The notes under the pieces: generated by a model
The model's input: only the letters and a program-made list of their open reading frames with translations
What the model was told of the DNA's origin: nothing
Database searches by the model: none
Made by a program: the position numbers and the translations under genes
Assembly (NCBI GenBank): GCA_002372275.1
Contig: DFFP01000003.1
Coordinates: 1-64,000 of the forward strand
Origin: Alphaproteobacteria bacterium UBA3773
GTDB lineage: Bacteria > Pseudomonadota > Alphaproteobacteria > RF32 > CAG-239
Reading direction: 5' to 3'
Length of the DNA stretch: 64,000 bases
Shown here: one piece after another, positions 27,121-36,268 of the stretch
Layout: the number at the start of each line of letters is the position of its first letter
Position numbering within the stretch: the first letter of the stretch is position 1

Positions 27121-27138
27121 AACCGAGCGATCTGTAAA

Positions 27139-30100
27139 CTACCAACTTGCAGGGGGTATAATCGTCGCACCGGTTCTTCTTTCTCCATTTACAATCTCAG
27201 CCATACGAGGCGTCATCTTATAAACGTAGTAATCTTCTGTATCAGTCGGACTGCTGTCTAACGTACAATTGCTATCGCATTCTATGCTAGACTTATTATA
27301 AGGAAGAGGACCATTACATTCTGAAACAGGCTTCTTAATACGAAACCAATAAGTGGTGCCATAATCAAGCTTGTGTGTAGCAGAAGAATACTTTTGTCCT
27401 TCTCCTACACAGTCACCATCCGCAGTACCAAGATCAGCACATTTATTAACATTGCAGTCCCCACTTGGATTTACAAAATTACCTTCCAAAGTAATTTGAA
27501 GTTCACCATCACAATTTGCGTTATCGCATACCTGTGCCTCAACACCAACCACATTTGTGAATAGGAAGAAGTCATTTTTAACCGGCGTGCAGATATCACC
27601 CTCTAGCGTATATCCTTCATCGCAATCTGTAATGTCAGCACCATCACAAATACCATGTGCCGGACAATCGTTACATGTGCCGCATGTTCCGTCTGCCACA
27701 AAATAGCCTGTTCCTGATCGGCAGTTAGGCCTCCAGCAACCATGTTCAACAGATCCTCGATCAGAAGGCAAACACATCGAATTTTCACCAAAATACTTAT
27801 TAGCTGTATCACATTCGCATTCGATTTCCGTACCTGAACCTACACGAGTATTTCTGTCCGCACATCCGGTTTTTTTATAACAAGATGCTGATTCATCAAC
27901 CCATGAGATTGATGCACTAATTTCTGAAGTTTTATAGTGGCTTCTATGAGCATCATCTTTGCCTATTTCATTATCTCCTGTACATGGATAAATACATCTC
28001 ATATTTTTTCCTTTTTCTCCGTTAGTCTGTGTAGCATTTACACAGGACACCTTTCGACAATATCCACAACCTGGTATCACAGCCGAAACAGTGGAATTAT
28101 GATGAGTATAGGCTGCAAGACTATTAGCATGACTAGCGTAAGATTGACCACTTATATATGGGGAATCACAGACGTATGCTCCATTATCGAGCGTCAATTC
28201 TTCACATTGCAAACTTGTACATCTTCCATCTATGTAATTTTCATTTTTCGGACAACAATGACCATTAGTTGCGTCATAACCATCATCACATGTGTATTTA
28301 TAACAGTTTGTTCCTTCAACCGGAGTACAGACATAACCATCTCCAACCGGATTATCATGACAAGTTGATGTTGAGTGATAGCTGTTTAAACCTTTATCAC
28401 TTATATCACCATCTTGAAACTCACATGAGTTCATGTCTGCTGTTGTAATATAAAAAGCCATCATATACGAACACTGATCTGAAGAGACATATGAAGTTAT
28501 ATGATACTGATTGGTCAGAATAAATTCATTATATTTATCACCATCATCTGTAACATTTATATGACCAGCGGGAGAATTTGCACATGCAAAGTCTTTCACT
28601 CGATAATATACAGGTCTATTGTTATTATTTGTCTCGGCTTCAATCCTTATCGTATCGCCAATATAGGCAAACGCATTGTCTGCCGAAAAATACTGAGTCG
28701 AAGCGGAATGTTTACGGCAGTAAGAATTTTTCCCATTCCCCCATATATATGCTCCGTTTACAAGAGTAGCACTATCCTTATCCATAGTCTTCTCATGTCC
28801 AACGGTTATATCTGTAATTGTAAAATCAGTAATGGTGCTGTCAGTCATAACAGAAATACATACCGGTTTTTCAACGCACTTATAATTTTCACTATCCCAC
28901 ATATAATAATGTGTTCCGTTATTATCTGTTGGGTGATAACCAGTATTACAACTTATTTTATAGCATTGTCCACTTGTATCCGAGGTTACTACCTCTTCTA
29001 AAAGATACATATCTGTTTGATATTCTAAATATCTTGTTGTAGTGCTTAAAACATAACTGTCGCCACGCTGCGTACACTGCGCGAGTTCACAATATCCATC
29101 CGAATTAGGCAAATATCCTTCTTTGCAATCCAATCTATAGCACGTCAGATCATAGTAGCCGCCGCAAGCACCGGTAGACCAACAACGCAGCCGTGATTTT
29201 ACAGCTGTGCATTTATATCCTGTTGCTGTGCAATGAGGGTCATCTGCTGAATTATAGTAGCTGTTAATTCCATCATTCTTTTGATCATTTTCACAAGATC
29301 TGCAATCATACATGGTATAACACTGACCATCAGATCCCGTTGCAGTTCCATTACTATCTCTGACCTCAAAATAAGCGGGGCAACTTTTCTCATTCTCTAA
29401 TTTTATTGTCGTTAGATATTGACCGGTTGTCGGTTTTGTATAATAACTTTTTCCAAATCCTTGGCCTATTTCGTCACAAGTTTTAAGCTCCATAGAAGCT
29501 TCAGCTTCAACACTTTCACCTTCCAATCCGAGACTTGCGACATATCTGCCAGTTATATCCGTTTGTATCGCTTCTTCTTTTTGCTGATTGTTTTTATCAT
29601 AAGCATGCAAAGCATCTACCGATACGCCAGAAACAAAACTATTTTCCCCTGAACGATCTGAGCATATTCCTTCTTCGCTACACACTTTGAATGAAGCACT
29701 CACCAAAATATCAATTCCGACAGGATTTACATCTTGTGGCCCTTTATAAGTTGCAGTTCCACTATCTTCCTGTATTTGTCCGGATACAACCCTTGTTTCC
29801 GTTCCACTGGCATCAATAGATTGAATAACGCTACCCTTTTCTGCTCTTTGTGTCGAACCGCTTCCTGTTTCCGTTGTATGGTAAATTTGATATATCAAAT
29901 CAAATTGACAAGGTGTACCGACATGTGACTCATCACAGCGTCCCAAAGTAGCATTAACTGTTGCATTTTTGATTTTGAAATTAAATTTCTTTGCTAATTG
30001 ATAACAAGTCTGCCCTGTTTTCTTCGTGTCTTTAATCTCGGAACATATAACATCATTTTTTGAACAATAACTGTCATTTTGATCTGTATGATAACTTAAA

Positions 30101-31146
30101 AACTGGTCATCAGCTAAACCGCCGTCTAAATCTTCACATGCTTTTGCGACGCAGCGTCCGCATGTGTTATCTTGAACATTTATTGTATCAACAAAATTAA
30201 AATAATCTGAATTACATTCATTTCTTGGAACATAAGTTTTCTCACAATTTTCATCATAAACTTCCGCACATGTCTCGTAAGCTCTACAAGTCCAATACTC
30301 GCCAATTTGCGCATCATATATTTTCTGGCATGCTTTTCCTAATGCACAACAATTTGCTTCCTCACATGAAGAATATCCTTGTCTGCAGTAACCACATTGA
30401 TCATTACCAGAAAATTGGTTAATTGGTTGAAAATCACTCTCATCACAATCTGCTAAATTGGCAAGCGTATCATACCCCTCGGGGCAAGATTCCGGTTCAC
30501 AGCTGAAAGAAGTTCCAATAATTGATGTAGAATTTTCCTCTCTTATAAAAGACACAGGAGAAGACATAAAATTCGAATAGACCGAGGCATTTGCTGTTTC
30601 TTTGAAACCGGTATTGCATTGCCATTGTGTATAAAAGGGTATACTTTGACCGCAAGAGGCAATAGTGATCTGATCGTTAGCTGTAGCATTTTCAGGTAAG
30701 ACAAAAATAGCTTTTTCGTATTCTTCCTTATACTTTTTCATAACATTAACATAATCAACCTCACATTTACCATAAGTACCTTTTTCGCATTCATCGGAGA
30801 GTTTAGCATAATCACCTTTGTTATATTCCGTCCATTTACAAATCTTATCTTGATTGCAATCGAAGCAGTTTAAACCATGGAAAGAAACGGGGACACACAT
30901 TTTGCCATTTTCTGGCTTATCAATATCGCTCAACGCACCATCTTCACACTTATATTGTCTGCACCATATATAGCCCTTGTCGAACGGACATGTTATGTAT
31001 CCGTCCACACAAGTAATATCCTTCTTAAGTTTATAACCTAAGCTTTCACATTCCGGTTTAGGTACGCAATTTCCACCGCACCCTTCATCTGCTGCCATAG
31101 CAGCCGGCGCAAACAAAATACAAGCAATTAAGAAAATCTTTTTCAT
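27139..31146 (-). CDS. Giant secreted Cys-rich protein, function unknown
   Basis: 1335 residues with a clear signal peptide (LIACILFAPAAMAA). I count about 95 cysteines, near 7%, spread over the whole length in irregular loops such as CxxGY, CYxLxC and CCPKNE, which recalls tandem EGF-like or GCC2/GCC3-type modules without exact repeats. Sites of the NxT/S kind are frequent. There is no transmembrane segment or sorting motif at the C terminus. The start is followed by the mature motif DEGCGGNC, similar to the CGxxC starts of the proteins at 14985 and 45889. Flanked on both sides by repeat clusters. Likely periplasmic or surface, disulfide-stabilised; no family recognised. Confidence 0.75.
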   Translation of the reverse strand: MKKIFLIACILFAPAAMAADEGCGGNCVPKPECESLGYKLKKDITCVDGYITCPFDKGYIWCRQYKCEDGALSDIDKPENGKMCVPVSFHGLNCFDCNQDKICKWTEYNKGDYAKLSDECEKGTYGKCEVDYVNVMKKYKEEYEKAIFVLPENATANDQITIASCGQSIPFYTQWQCNTGFKETANASVYSNFMSSPVSFIREENSTSIIGTSFSCEPESCPEGYDTLANLADCDESDFQPINQFSGNDQCGYCRQGYSSCEEANCCALGKACQKIYDAQIGEYWTCRAYETCAEVYDENCEKTYVPRNECNSDYFNFVDTINVQDNTCGRCVAKACEDLDGGLADDQFLSYHTDQNDSYCSKNDVICSEIKDTKKTGQTCYQLAKKFNFKIKNATVNATLGRCDESHVGTPCQFDLIYQIYHTTETGSGSTQRAEKGSVIQSIDASGTETRVVSGQIQEDSGTATYKGPQDVNPVGIDILVSASFKVCSEEGICSDRSGENSFVSGVSVDALHAYDKNNQQKEEAIQTDITGRYVASLGLEGESVEAEASMELKTCDEIGQGFGKSYYTKPTTGQYLTTIKLENEKSCPAYFEVRDSNGTATGSDGQCYTMYDCRSCENDQKNDGINSYYNSADDPHCTATGYKCTAVKSRLRCWSTGACGGYYDLTCYRLDCKEGYLPNSDGYCELAQCTQRGDSYVLSTTTRYLEYQTDMYLLEEVVTSDTSGQCYKISCNTGYHPTDNNGTHYYMWDSENYKCVEKPVCISVMTDSTITDFTITDITVGHEKTMDKDSATLVNGAYIWGNGKNSYCRKHSASTQYFSADNAFAYIGDTIRIEAETNNNNRPVYYRVKDFACANSPAGHINVTDDGDKYNEFILTNQYHITSYVSSDQCSYMMAFYITTADMNSCEFQDGDISDKGLNSYHSTSTCHDNPVGDGYVCTPVEGTNCYKYTCDDGYDATNGHCCPKNENYIDGRCTSLQCEELTLDNGAYVCDSPYISGQSYASHANSLAAYTHHNSTVSAVIPGCGYCRKVSCVNATQTNGEKGKNMRCIYPCTGDNEIGKDDAHRSHYKTSEISASISWVDESASCYKKTGCADRNTRVGSGTEIECECDTANKYFGENSMCLPSDRGSVEHGCWRPNCRSGTGYFVADGTCGTCNDCPAHGICDGADITDCDEGYTLEGDICTPVKNDFFLFTNVVGVEAQVCDNANCDGELQITLEGNFVNPSGDCNVNKCADLGTADGDCVGEGQKYSSATHKLDYGTTYWFRIKKPVSECNGPLPYNKSSIECDSNCTLDSSPTDTEDYYVYKMTPRMAEIVNGERRTGATIIPPASW

Positions 31147-31269
31147 ATGGTTTCTCCGAAGAAAACAGAACTATAGTTATTTAGATTGTACATTTTTTTT
31201 TGTATCAAATCAACTCATTTTTTCGAGCATTTTTATGAATTATTTGTTACAACAATGCTTTCCTTTTTC

Positions 31270-31424
31270 TGTCATCCCTCGAGGTGCGCGCAAGCGTCAC
31301 CTCGTCAAGGGATCTAACCCTCAATCGCCCGCGCCTTGGCGCATAAAGGCGATTCTTCTTTTCTCTCACCCCTGGAATCGCAGATCGGCAAAGCCAACGC
31401 CGCAAGATGCAAGCTCAAGGGTCT
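31270..31424. repeat. Repeat A followed by repeat B
   Basis: Repeat A 31270-31358 consists of two hairpins: CCCT/AGGG with GAGGTG/CACCTC, then ATCGCC/GGCGAT enclosing GCGCC/GGCGC. Repeat B 31369-31424. No gene is seen in 31147-31529. Confidence 0.88.
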
Positions 31425-31473
31425 AACAAAAACGTCATCTAAGAGGAACGCCGAAAGGCGCAATTTTCCTTAT

Positions 31474-31510
31474 AAAAAAACGCGCCCCTAAAATCAGAGC
31501 GCGCTTTTTT
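31474..31510 (-). terminator. Terminator of the ribosomal protein operon
   Basis: AAAAAA then GCGCGC-type stem (CGCGC/GCGCG) and T run, 20 nt beyond the rplO stop on the minus strand. Confidence 0.9.
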
Positions 31511-31529
31511 ATTGTTTTAAGCGTTCAGT

Positions 31530-31994
31530 TTATTTCACAAAATTCACTTTACCGCCGGCTTTTTCAACAGCTTCAACAGCTGCTTTCGAAGCGGAGTTCA
31601 CCGTGATATTCACTGCACTTGTAATGGCGCCGTTTGCAAGCAATCTGACACCATCTAACTTTTTGGTGACCAAACGTGCAGCCAAAAGCGAATCGATTGT
31701 AATTTCGCTGGCATTTAACTTACCGGCATCAATTGCTTTTTGAATACGATCCAAGTTAACCACGGCAAAGTGTGTTGAAAACGGATTTTTAAAACCGTGC
31801 TTCGGAAGCTGACGATAAATCGGCATCTGTCCGCCTTGAAAACCCTGAACAGAAGCGCCGGAACGAGCCTTCTGACCCTTCTGACCGCGCGCTGAGGTTT
31901 TACCCTTACCGCTTCCGATACCGCGACCAACGCGAATGCGATTCTTTGTCGCGCCCGGATTATCATGTAATTCATTCAGTTTCATTTTTTTCAC
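31530..31994 (-). CDS. rplO: 50S ribosomal protein L15
   Basis: 154 residues. N-terminal NELHDNPGATKNRIRVGRGIGSGKGKT and the Gly-rich central region are typical. L15 binds late in 50S assembly. In most bacteria secY follows; here a terminator does, so the operon ends. A 144-nt spacer with a large hairpin separates it from rpmD, unlike the tight spacing elsewhere in this operon. Confidence 0.97.
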   Translation of the reverse strand: MKKMKLNELHDNPGATKNRIRVGRGIGSGKGKTSARGQKGQKARSGASVQGFQGGQMPIYRQLPKHGFKNPFSTHFAVVNLDRIQKAIDAGKLNASEITIDSLLAARLVTKKLDGVRLLANGAITSAVNITVNSASKAAVEAVEKAGGKVNFVK

Positions 31995-32034
31995 CTAATT
32001 TTCTAATTTTTCAACGTGTTAAAGTTTCATCAAT

Positions 32035-32139
32035 GTTCTTGGCAAAAGGGGCATGCTACGCAGTTATTTTCGAACGCCGTGTAGGCAAAAGCTACACAAG
32101 TGAAAAAATGACAAGTATGATGCCCCTTTTCACAAGAAC
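32035..32139 (-). repeat. Long inverted repeat between rpmD and rplO
   Basis: Arms of about 20 bp: GTTCTTG-gc-AAAAGGGGCAT (32035 on) and ATGCCCCTTTT-ca-CAAGAAC (to 32139), differing only in a 2-nt internal position. Inside is a second hairpin, GTGTAG/CTACAC (about 32079-32097). The element is a 105-nt structured insert in the operon mRNA, not a terminator (no T run) and not coding. Confidence 0.85.
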
Positions 32140-32324
32140 TATTCTTCAACTTTGACGAGGTGGCTGACCTTCTTAATCATGCCGCGAATGGAAGGTGTAT
32201 CTTCCAAAACGCGTGTACGATTGATTTTGTTTAAGCCAAGACCGATTAAAGTTGCTCTTTGCGTATCGGGTTTACCGATAGGACTTGCAATTTGCGTTAC
32301 CTTAATTGTTTTCTTACTACTCAT
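32139..32324 (-). CDS. rpmD: 50S ribosomal protein L30
   Basis: 61 residues, usual size. KVTQIASPIGKPDTQRATLIGLGLNK is the L30 signature. It overlaps the end of rpsE by 8 nt, suggesting coupled translation. Confidence 0.96.
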   Translation of the reverse strand: MSSKKTIKVTQIASPIGKPDTQRATLIGLGLNKINRTRVLEDTPSIRGMIKKVSHLVKVEE

Positions 32325-32898
32325 TGATCAAGGCCTCCTCTTTTTCGAGTTTATTTGCAGTCGAGTATTCACGACGGCTGACAATGTCACCCACTTTTTT
32401 ACCGCGTTTGGCAGCAACCATGCGCGGTGAATTGATAGATTCCAAAGCGTTAAATGTTGCTTTAATCATGTTATAAGGGTTGTTAGAACCCAAAGATTTT
32501 GCAACAACGTCTTGAACGCCCAAGGCTTCAAAAACGGCACGCATCGGGCCGCCGGCGATCACACCGGTACCGGCAGGAGCCGTTCTTAAAACGACTTTTC
32601 CTGCGCCGTATCTGCCGTGAACATCATGGTGCAAAGTGCGACCTTCACGAAGCGGAATACGAACCATATTCTTTTTTGCTTCATTTGTTGCCTTTGTCAC
32701 GGCTTCCGGAACTTCGGATGCCTTGCCTGAACCATAACCGACGCGACCTTTACCGTCACCCACAACCACAACGGCTGCAAATGACATTGTGCGTCCGCCT
32801 TTAACGGTTTTAGCCACTCTGTTAACATGAACGAGCTTTTCAACCAATTCTTCGGTTTTTTCAGCTCTTTCTTTTTTATTTTGACGATCAAAAGCCAT
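32317..32898 (-). CDS. rpsE: 30S ribosomal protein S5
   Basis: 193 residues. S5 signatures VVGDGKGRVGYGSGKASEVPEA and GAGKVVLRTAPAGTGVIAGG are intact. S5 supports decoding accuracy on the 30S back side. Overlaps rpmD by 8 nt, preceded by AGGAGG upstream. Confidence 0.97.
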   Translation of the reverse strand: MAFDRQNKKERAEKTEELVEKLVHVNRVAKTVKGGRTMSFAAVVVVGDGKGRVGYGSGKASEVPEAVTKATNEAKKNMVRIPLREGRTLHHDVHGRYGAGKVVLRTAPAGTGVIAGGPMRAVFEALGVQDVVAKSLGSNNPYNMIKATFNALESINSPRMVAAKRGKKVGDIVSRREYSTANKLEKEEALINE

Positions 32899-32908
32899 CT
32901 TTTACCTC

Positions 32909-33274
32909 CTAGAATTTCAATCCGGCTTCGCGTGCACCATCGGCCAAGGCCTTCACACGTCCGTGATAGATGTAGCCACCTCTGTCGAAGATAACTTCAC
33001 TTACGCCGGACTTTTGAGCACGTTCAGCAATGAGTTTACCAATGAAGCTTGCTGCTTCAATTGTCGATGTCTTTTTCAAAGAACTGCGTGCTTCTTTATC
33101 AAGTGTCGAAGCAGAGGCGAGTGTCATACCTTTAACATCGTCAATAACTTGTGCGTAGATATGCTTTCCGCTTTTGAAAACGGACAATCTGACTTTACCG
33201 TTTGCAGCGTTTTTCAAAGCTGTTCTGACGCGGGCTTTTCTTTTTTCAAACAATTTTCTTGGTGTATTATTCAT
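32909..33274 (-). CDS. rplR: 50S ribosomal protein L18
   Basis: 121 residues. RLSVFKSGKHIYAQVIDD and the C-terminal FDRGGYIYHGRVKALADGAREAGLKF are typical. L18 binds 5S rRNA with L5 in the central protuberance. Ten nt separate it from rpsE. Confidence 0.97.
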   Translation of the reverse strand: MNNTPRKLFEKRKARVRTALKNAANGKVRLSVFKSGKHIYAQVIDDVKGMTLASASTLDKEARSSLKKTSTIEAASFIGKLIAERAQKSGVSEVIFDRGGYIYHGRVKALADGAREAGLKF

Positions 33275-33287
33275 TTGAATTTATCCC

Positions 33288-33827
33288 TTATTTTTTCTTG
33301 CCTTCTTTGCGGCGGATATATTCGTTTTCATATTTGACACCTTTACCTTTATAAGGTTCAGGTTTACGATATTTACGAATTTCAGCAGCCGTTTGACCGA
33401 CAAGTTGTTTATCAGCACCGAAAATTTTGATTTGTGTCGGTGATTCGCAAGAAATTTTAACTCCTTGCGGCACATCAAAGTTCACATCATGTGAAAAACC
33501 GAGAGAAAGAACGAGTTTAGCGGTTCCTTCCATTCTGGCTTTGTAACCGACGCCGACGAGTTCCAAATTTTTTGTATACCCGTCATGAACACCTTTAACG
33601 AGGTTATTGATGTTGGCTCTTGTTGTTCCCCATAATGTGCGCGACTGAATGCTTTCAGATAAAGCACTGACAACAATTTGATTATTCTCGACCTTTGTTG
33701 CCACATGAGATGCATCAAATGAGCAACAAAGTTCACCTAATTTTCCTTTAACGGTTACGACGTTGTCTTTAACTTCAACAGTCACACCTTCAGGAATATT
33801 AATCGGATATTTTCCAACTCTTGACAT
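33288..33827 (-). CDS. rplF: 50S ribosomal protein L6
   Basis: 179 residues from the ATG at 33827, where TTAGGAGAATCACA gives a clear ribosome-binding site and the product starts MSRVGKYPI; a longer frame upstream overlaps rpsH and is rejected. The C-terminal PEPYKGKGVKYENEYIRRKEGKKK-type end is standard. L6 binds 23S rRNA helix 97 near the factor-binding site. Confidence 0.97.
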   Translation of the reverse strand: MSRVGKYPINIPEGVTVEVKDNVVTVKGKLGELCCSFDASHVATKVENNQIVVSALSESIQSRTLWGTTRANINNLVKGVHDGYTKNLELVGVGYKARMEGTAKLVLSLGFSHDVNFDVPQGVKISCESPTQIKIFGADKQLVGQTAAEIRKYRKPEPYKGKGVKYENEYIRRKEGKKK

Positions 33828-33837
33828 TGTGATTCTC

Positions 33838-34236
33838 CTAAAATACCTGACAAAGAATTTCACCGCCGACGCCGGCTTTGCGAGCTTCATTATCGCTCAT
33901 CACGCCTTGAGGTGTCGAAACAATAGAAATTCCCAGACCGTTATAAACTCTCGGCAAATCTTTCACGCTTGAATAAACGCGACGACCCGGAGTTGAAACA
34001 CGGTAAATTTCCGTTATAACCGCAGTACCTTCATGGTACTTTAATTTAATATGAAGTTCATTAACGCCGGGCTTAACATTAACTTTTTCATAGCCGTTGA
34101 TGTAGCCTTCTTTTTTCAAAACTTCTAACACATTTTCACGCAAATTGGAAGCAGGTGATACAACATCACTTTTCTTCGCTCTTTGTGCGTTTCTGATGCG
34201 TGTGAGCATATCGCCCAATGGATCAGTCATAGACAT
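33838..34236 (-). CDS. rpsH: 30S ribosomal protein S8
   Basis: 132 residues. MTDPLGDMLTRIRNAQ at the start and STPQGVMSDNEARKAGVGGE at the end are S8 signatures. S8 organises the central domain of 16S rRNA and in E. coli regulates the spc operon by translational feedback. TAAGGAGGATAT precedes the start. Confidence 0.97.
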   Translation of the reverse strand: MSMTDPLGDMLTRIRNAQRAKKSDVVSPASNLRENVLEVLKKEGYINGYEKVNVKPGVNELHIKLKYHEGTAVITEIYRVSTPGRRVYSSVKDLPRVYNGLGISIVSTPQGVMSDNEARKAGVGGEILCQVF

Positions 34237-34251
34237 GATATAATATCCTCC

Positions 34252-34557
34252 TTACCAACTTGATTTAACCAAACCGGGAATTTCGCCAAAGCTTGCCAAA
34301 TCTCTGAGTTCGACACGGCTCAAGCCGAATTTCCGATAATAACTACGTGAACGTCCCGTTAATTTGCAACGGTTTCTCACTCTGATTTTTGCCGAATTAC
34401 GCGGCATAGAAGCAAGTTTCAATGTTGCTTGGAAACGTTCTTCCGGAGAAGCGGATTTATCCATCACAACTTCTTTTAATTTCGAGCGACGGTTAGCATA
34501 TTTCTCAGCTAATTTCACTCTTTTCAAGTTTCTATAAACCGAACTTGTTTTTGACAT
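34252..34557 (-). CDS. rpsN: 30S ribosomal protein S14 (long, zinc-free type)
   Basis: 101 residues. The long form without CxxC zinc motifs is usual in proteobacteria. RCKLTGRSRSYYRKFGLSRVELRDLA is the signature. Located between rplE and rpsH with 14-15 nt gaps. Confidence 0.97.
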   Translation of the reverse strand: MSKTSSVYRNLKRVKLAEKYANRRSKLKEVVMDKSASPEERFQATLKLASMPRNSAKIRVRNRCKLTGRSRSYYRKFGLSRVELRDLASFGEIPGLVKSSW

Positions 34558-34571
34558 ATTCTCTCCTCCGA

Positions 34572-35111
34572 TTATTTCTTGTAAGGAACGTTAAATGCTG
34601 AGAGCAGATATTCTGCTTCTTCATTTGTTTTAGCCGATGTGCAAATCACAATATCAAGACCTCTGATATCATCGATTTTTTCATAGTCGATTTCAGGGAA
34701 AATGATTTGTTCTTTGATACCGAAGGCAAAGTTGCCTTTTCCGTCAAAGTTTTTGCCTGTAATACCATGAAAATCTCTGATTCGGGGCAAAGCGATATTG
34801 ACCAGTCTTTCCAAAAATTCATACATTTTTGCGCGACGTAATGTCACTTTGCAACCGATCGGCATACCTTCTCTTAATTTGAAAGTAGCGATTGATTTTC
34901 TGGCCCTGGTTTCAACAGGTTTTTGACCTGCAATCAAACCAAGTTCTTCCATGGCCGTGTTCAGTTTTTTCTTATCAGCAACGGCAGCGCCGACGCCCAT
35001 ATTCAAAACGATTTTCGTCAGCTTCGGAATCTCGTGTGGATTCTTGTAACCGAATTTTTCCACAAGAGATTTCTTTATGACGTCTTTATATAAAGTTTCA
35101 AAATTTGCCAT
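34572..35111 (-). CDS. rplE: 50S ribosomal protein L5
   Basis: 179 residues. IPKLTKIVLNMGVG, KLREGMPIGCKVTLR and FPEIDYEKIDDIRGLDIVI are diagnostic. L5 holds 5S rRNA and touches the P-site tRNA. Confidence 0.97.
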   Translation of the reverse strand: MANFETLYKDVIKKSLVEKFGYKNPHEIPKLTKIVLNMGVGAAVADKKKLNTAMEELGLIAGQKPVETRARKSIATFKLREGMPIGCKVTLRRAKMYEFLERLVNIALPRIRDFHGITGKNFDGKGNFAFGIKEQIIFPEIDYEKIDDIRGLDIVICTSAKTNEEAEYLLSAFNVPYKK

Positions 35112-35122
35112 AAAATTTTCTC

Positions 35123-35434
35123 CTATTTATCGATTACTTCACCGGTTTTGCGTGCCACGCGAACCTTTGTGCCTTTATCGTTCTTAAAGCCGACTTTACT
35201 CGGTTTACCGTTTGAAACGATGGCAACATTCGATACATGAATGGCGGCTTCTTTTGAAACGATACCACCTGCGCTTTGTTGGCTCGGTTTGGTATGACGT
35301 TTCACAAGGTTAACGCCCGAAACGACGACTTTGCTTTCTTTTGGCATAGCTTTTAAGACTTCGCCTGTTTTGCCTTTGTCATCGCCGGAAATGATGATAA
35401 CCTGGTCACCTTTTTTAATTTTCATTTTGGGCAT
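35123..35434 (-). CDS. rplX: 50S ribosomal protein L24
   Basis: 103 residues with the KOW motif KKGDQVIIISGDDKGKTGEV at the start. L24 initiates 50S assembly. It shares one base with rplN, a stop-start overlap that couples translation. Confidence 0.97.
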   Translation of the reverse strand: MPKMKIKKGDQVIIISGDDKGKTGEVLKAMPKESKVVVSGVNLVKRHTKPSQQSAGGIVSKEAAIHVSNVAIVSNGKPSKVGFKNDKGTKVRVARKTGEVIDK

Positions 35435-35802
35435 TACAATACCTCCGGTGCTAATGAAATGATTTTCATAAATTTCTTTGTGCGCAGTTCACGAGTGACG
35501 GGGCCGAAAATACGTGTTCCGACCGGTTCACCGTCTTTATCGATAATCACTGCAGCATTGCTGTCAAAACGGATGACGCTGCCGTCTTTACGTCTGATGT
35601 CGCTGGCCGTTCTAACGATAACGGCTTTGCATACATCACCTTTTTTAACGCGTCCTTTCGGGAGTGCGTCTTTAACGGAAACAACAATCACATCACCCAC
35701 TGTTGCATGCATTCTCTTGGACCCACCAAGAACTTTGATGCACTGCACCTGACGGGCGCCGGAATTATCGGCGACATCAAGGTTGGTTTGCATTTGTATC
35801 AT
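35434..35802 (-). CDS. rplN: 50S ribosomal protein L14
   Basis: 122 residues, exact family length. MIQMQTNLDVADNSGARQ and the C-terminal FMKIISLAPEVL are canonical. L14 forms part of an intersubunit bridge. Confidence 0.98.
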   Translation of the reverse strand: MIQMQTNLDVADNSGARQVQCIKVLGGSKRMHATVGDVIVVSVKDALPKGRVKKGDVCKAVIVRTASDIRRKDGSVIRFDSNAAVIIDKDGEPVGTRIFGPVTRELRTKKFMKIISLAPEVL

Positions 35803-35822
35803 ATTCGTCTTCCTTTACTTTA

Positions 35823-36059
35823 TTAAGCGTTGGCGGTAACTACAGTCCATTTTTTGGTTTTTGAATAAGGTTTCGATTCAATAATCGAAACATTATCCCC
35901 AACCTTGAACTGATTGTTTTCATCGTGAGCGGCATATTTTTTGCTCTTCTTCACGAATTTTTTATAAACGGGATGCATCACCTGACGCTCTACACTGACC
36001 ACGACGGTTTTATCCCCTTTATCGCTTACCACAACACCTTGAAGAATACGTTTAGGCAT
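35823..36059 (-). CDS. rpsQ: 30S ribosomal protein S17
   Basis: 78 residues. RILQGVVVSDKGDKTVVVSVER and the GDNVSIIESKPYSKTKKW segment are typical of S17, a primary 16S rRNA binder. Confidence 0.97.
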   Translation of the reverse strand: MPKRILQGVVVSDKGDKTVVVSVERQVMHPVYKKFVKKSKKYAAHDENNQFKVGDNVSIIESKPYSKTKKWTVVTANA

Positions 36060-36070
36060 ATTATTTTCTC

Positions 36071-36268
36071 CTAATTGTTCTTTTGGCGCTCTGATATGAG
36101 CGTGTTGATTCGAGCTGCCTCACGACGAACTTTGCGAATGCTCGCGGTATTCGTCAATTGGCCTGTTGATTGTTGAATACGCAAATTAAACTGTTCTTTT
36201 TTGTTTTCGTTTAATTTCGTCTCAAGCTCATCAAGACTTAATGCTCTTAAATCTTTAGTTTTAACCAT
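36071..36268 (-). CDS. rpmC: 50S ribosomal protein L29
   Basis: 65 residues, helical. LRALSLDELETKLNENKKEQFNLR followed by TNTASIRKVRREAARINTL-type sequence is typical. It shares one base with rplP. L29 lies at the exit tunnel next to L23. Confidence 0.96.
   Translation of the reverse strand: MVKTKDLRALSLDELETKLNENKKEQFNLRIQQSTGQLTNTASIRKVRREAARINTLISERQKNN

Noticed and set aside
31235..31426. 63-codon plus-strand frame
   Set aside because: Runs through repeats A and B only.
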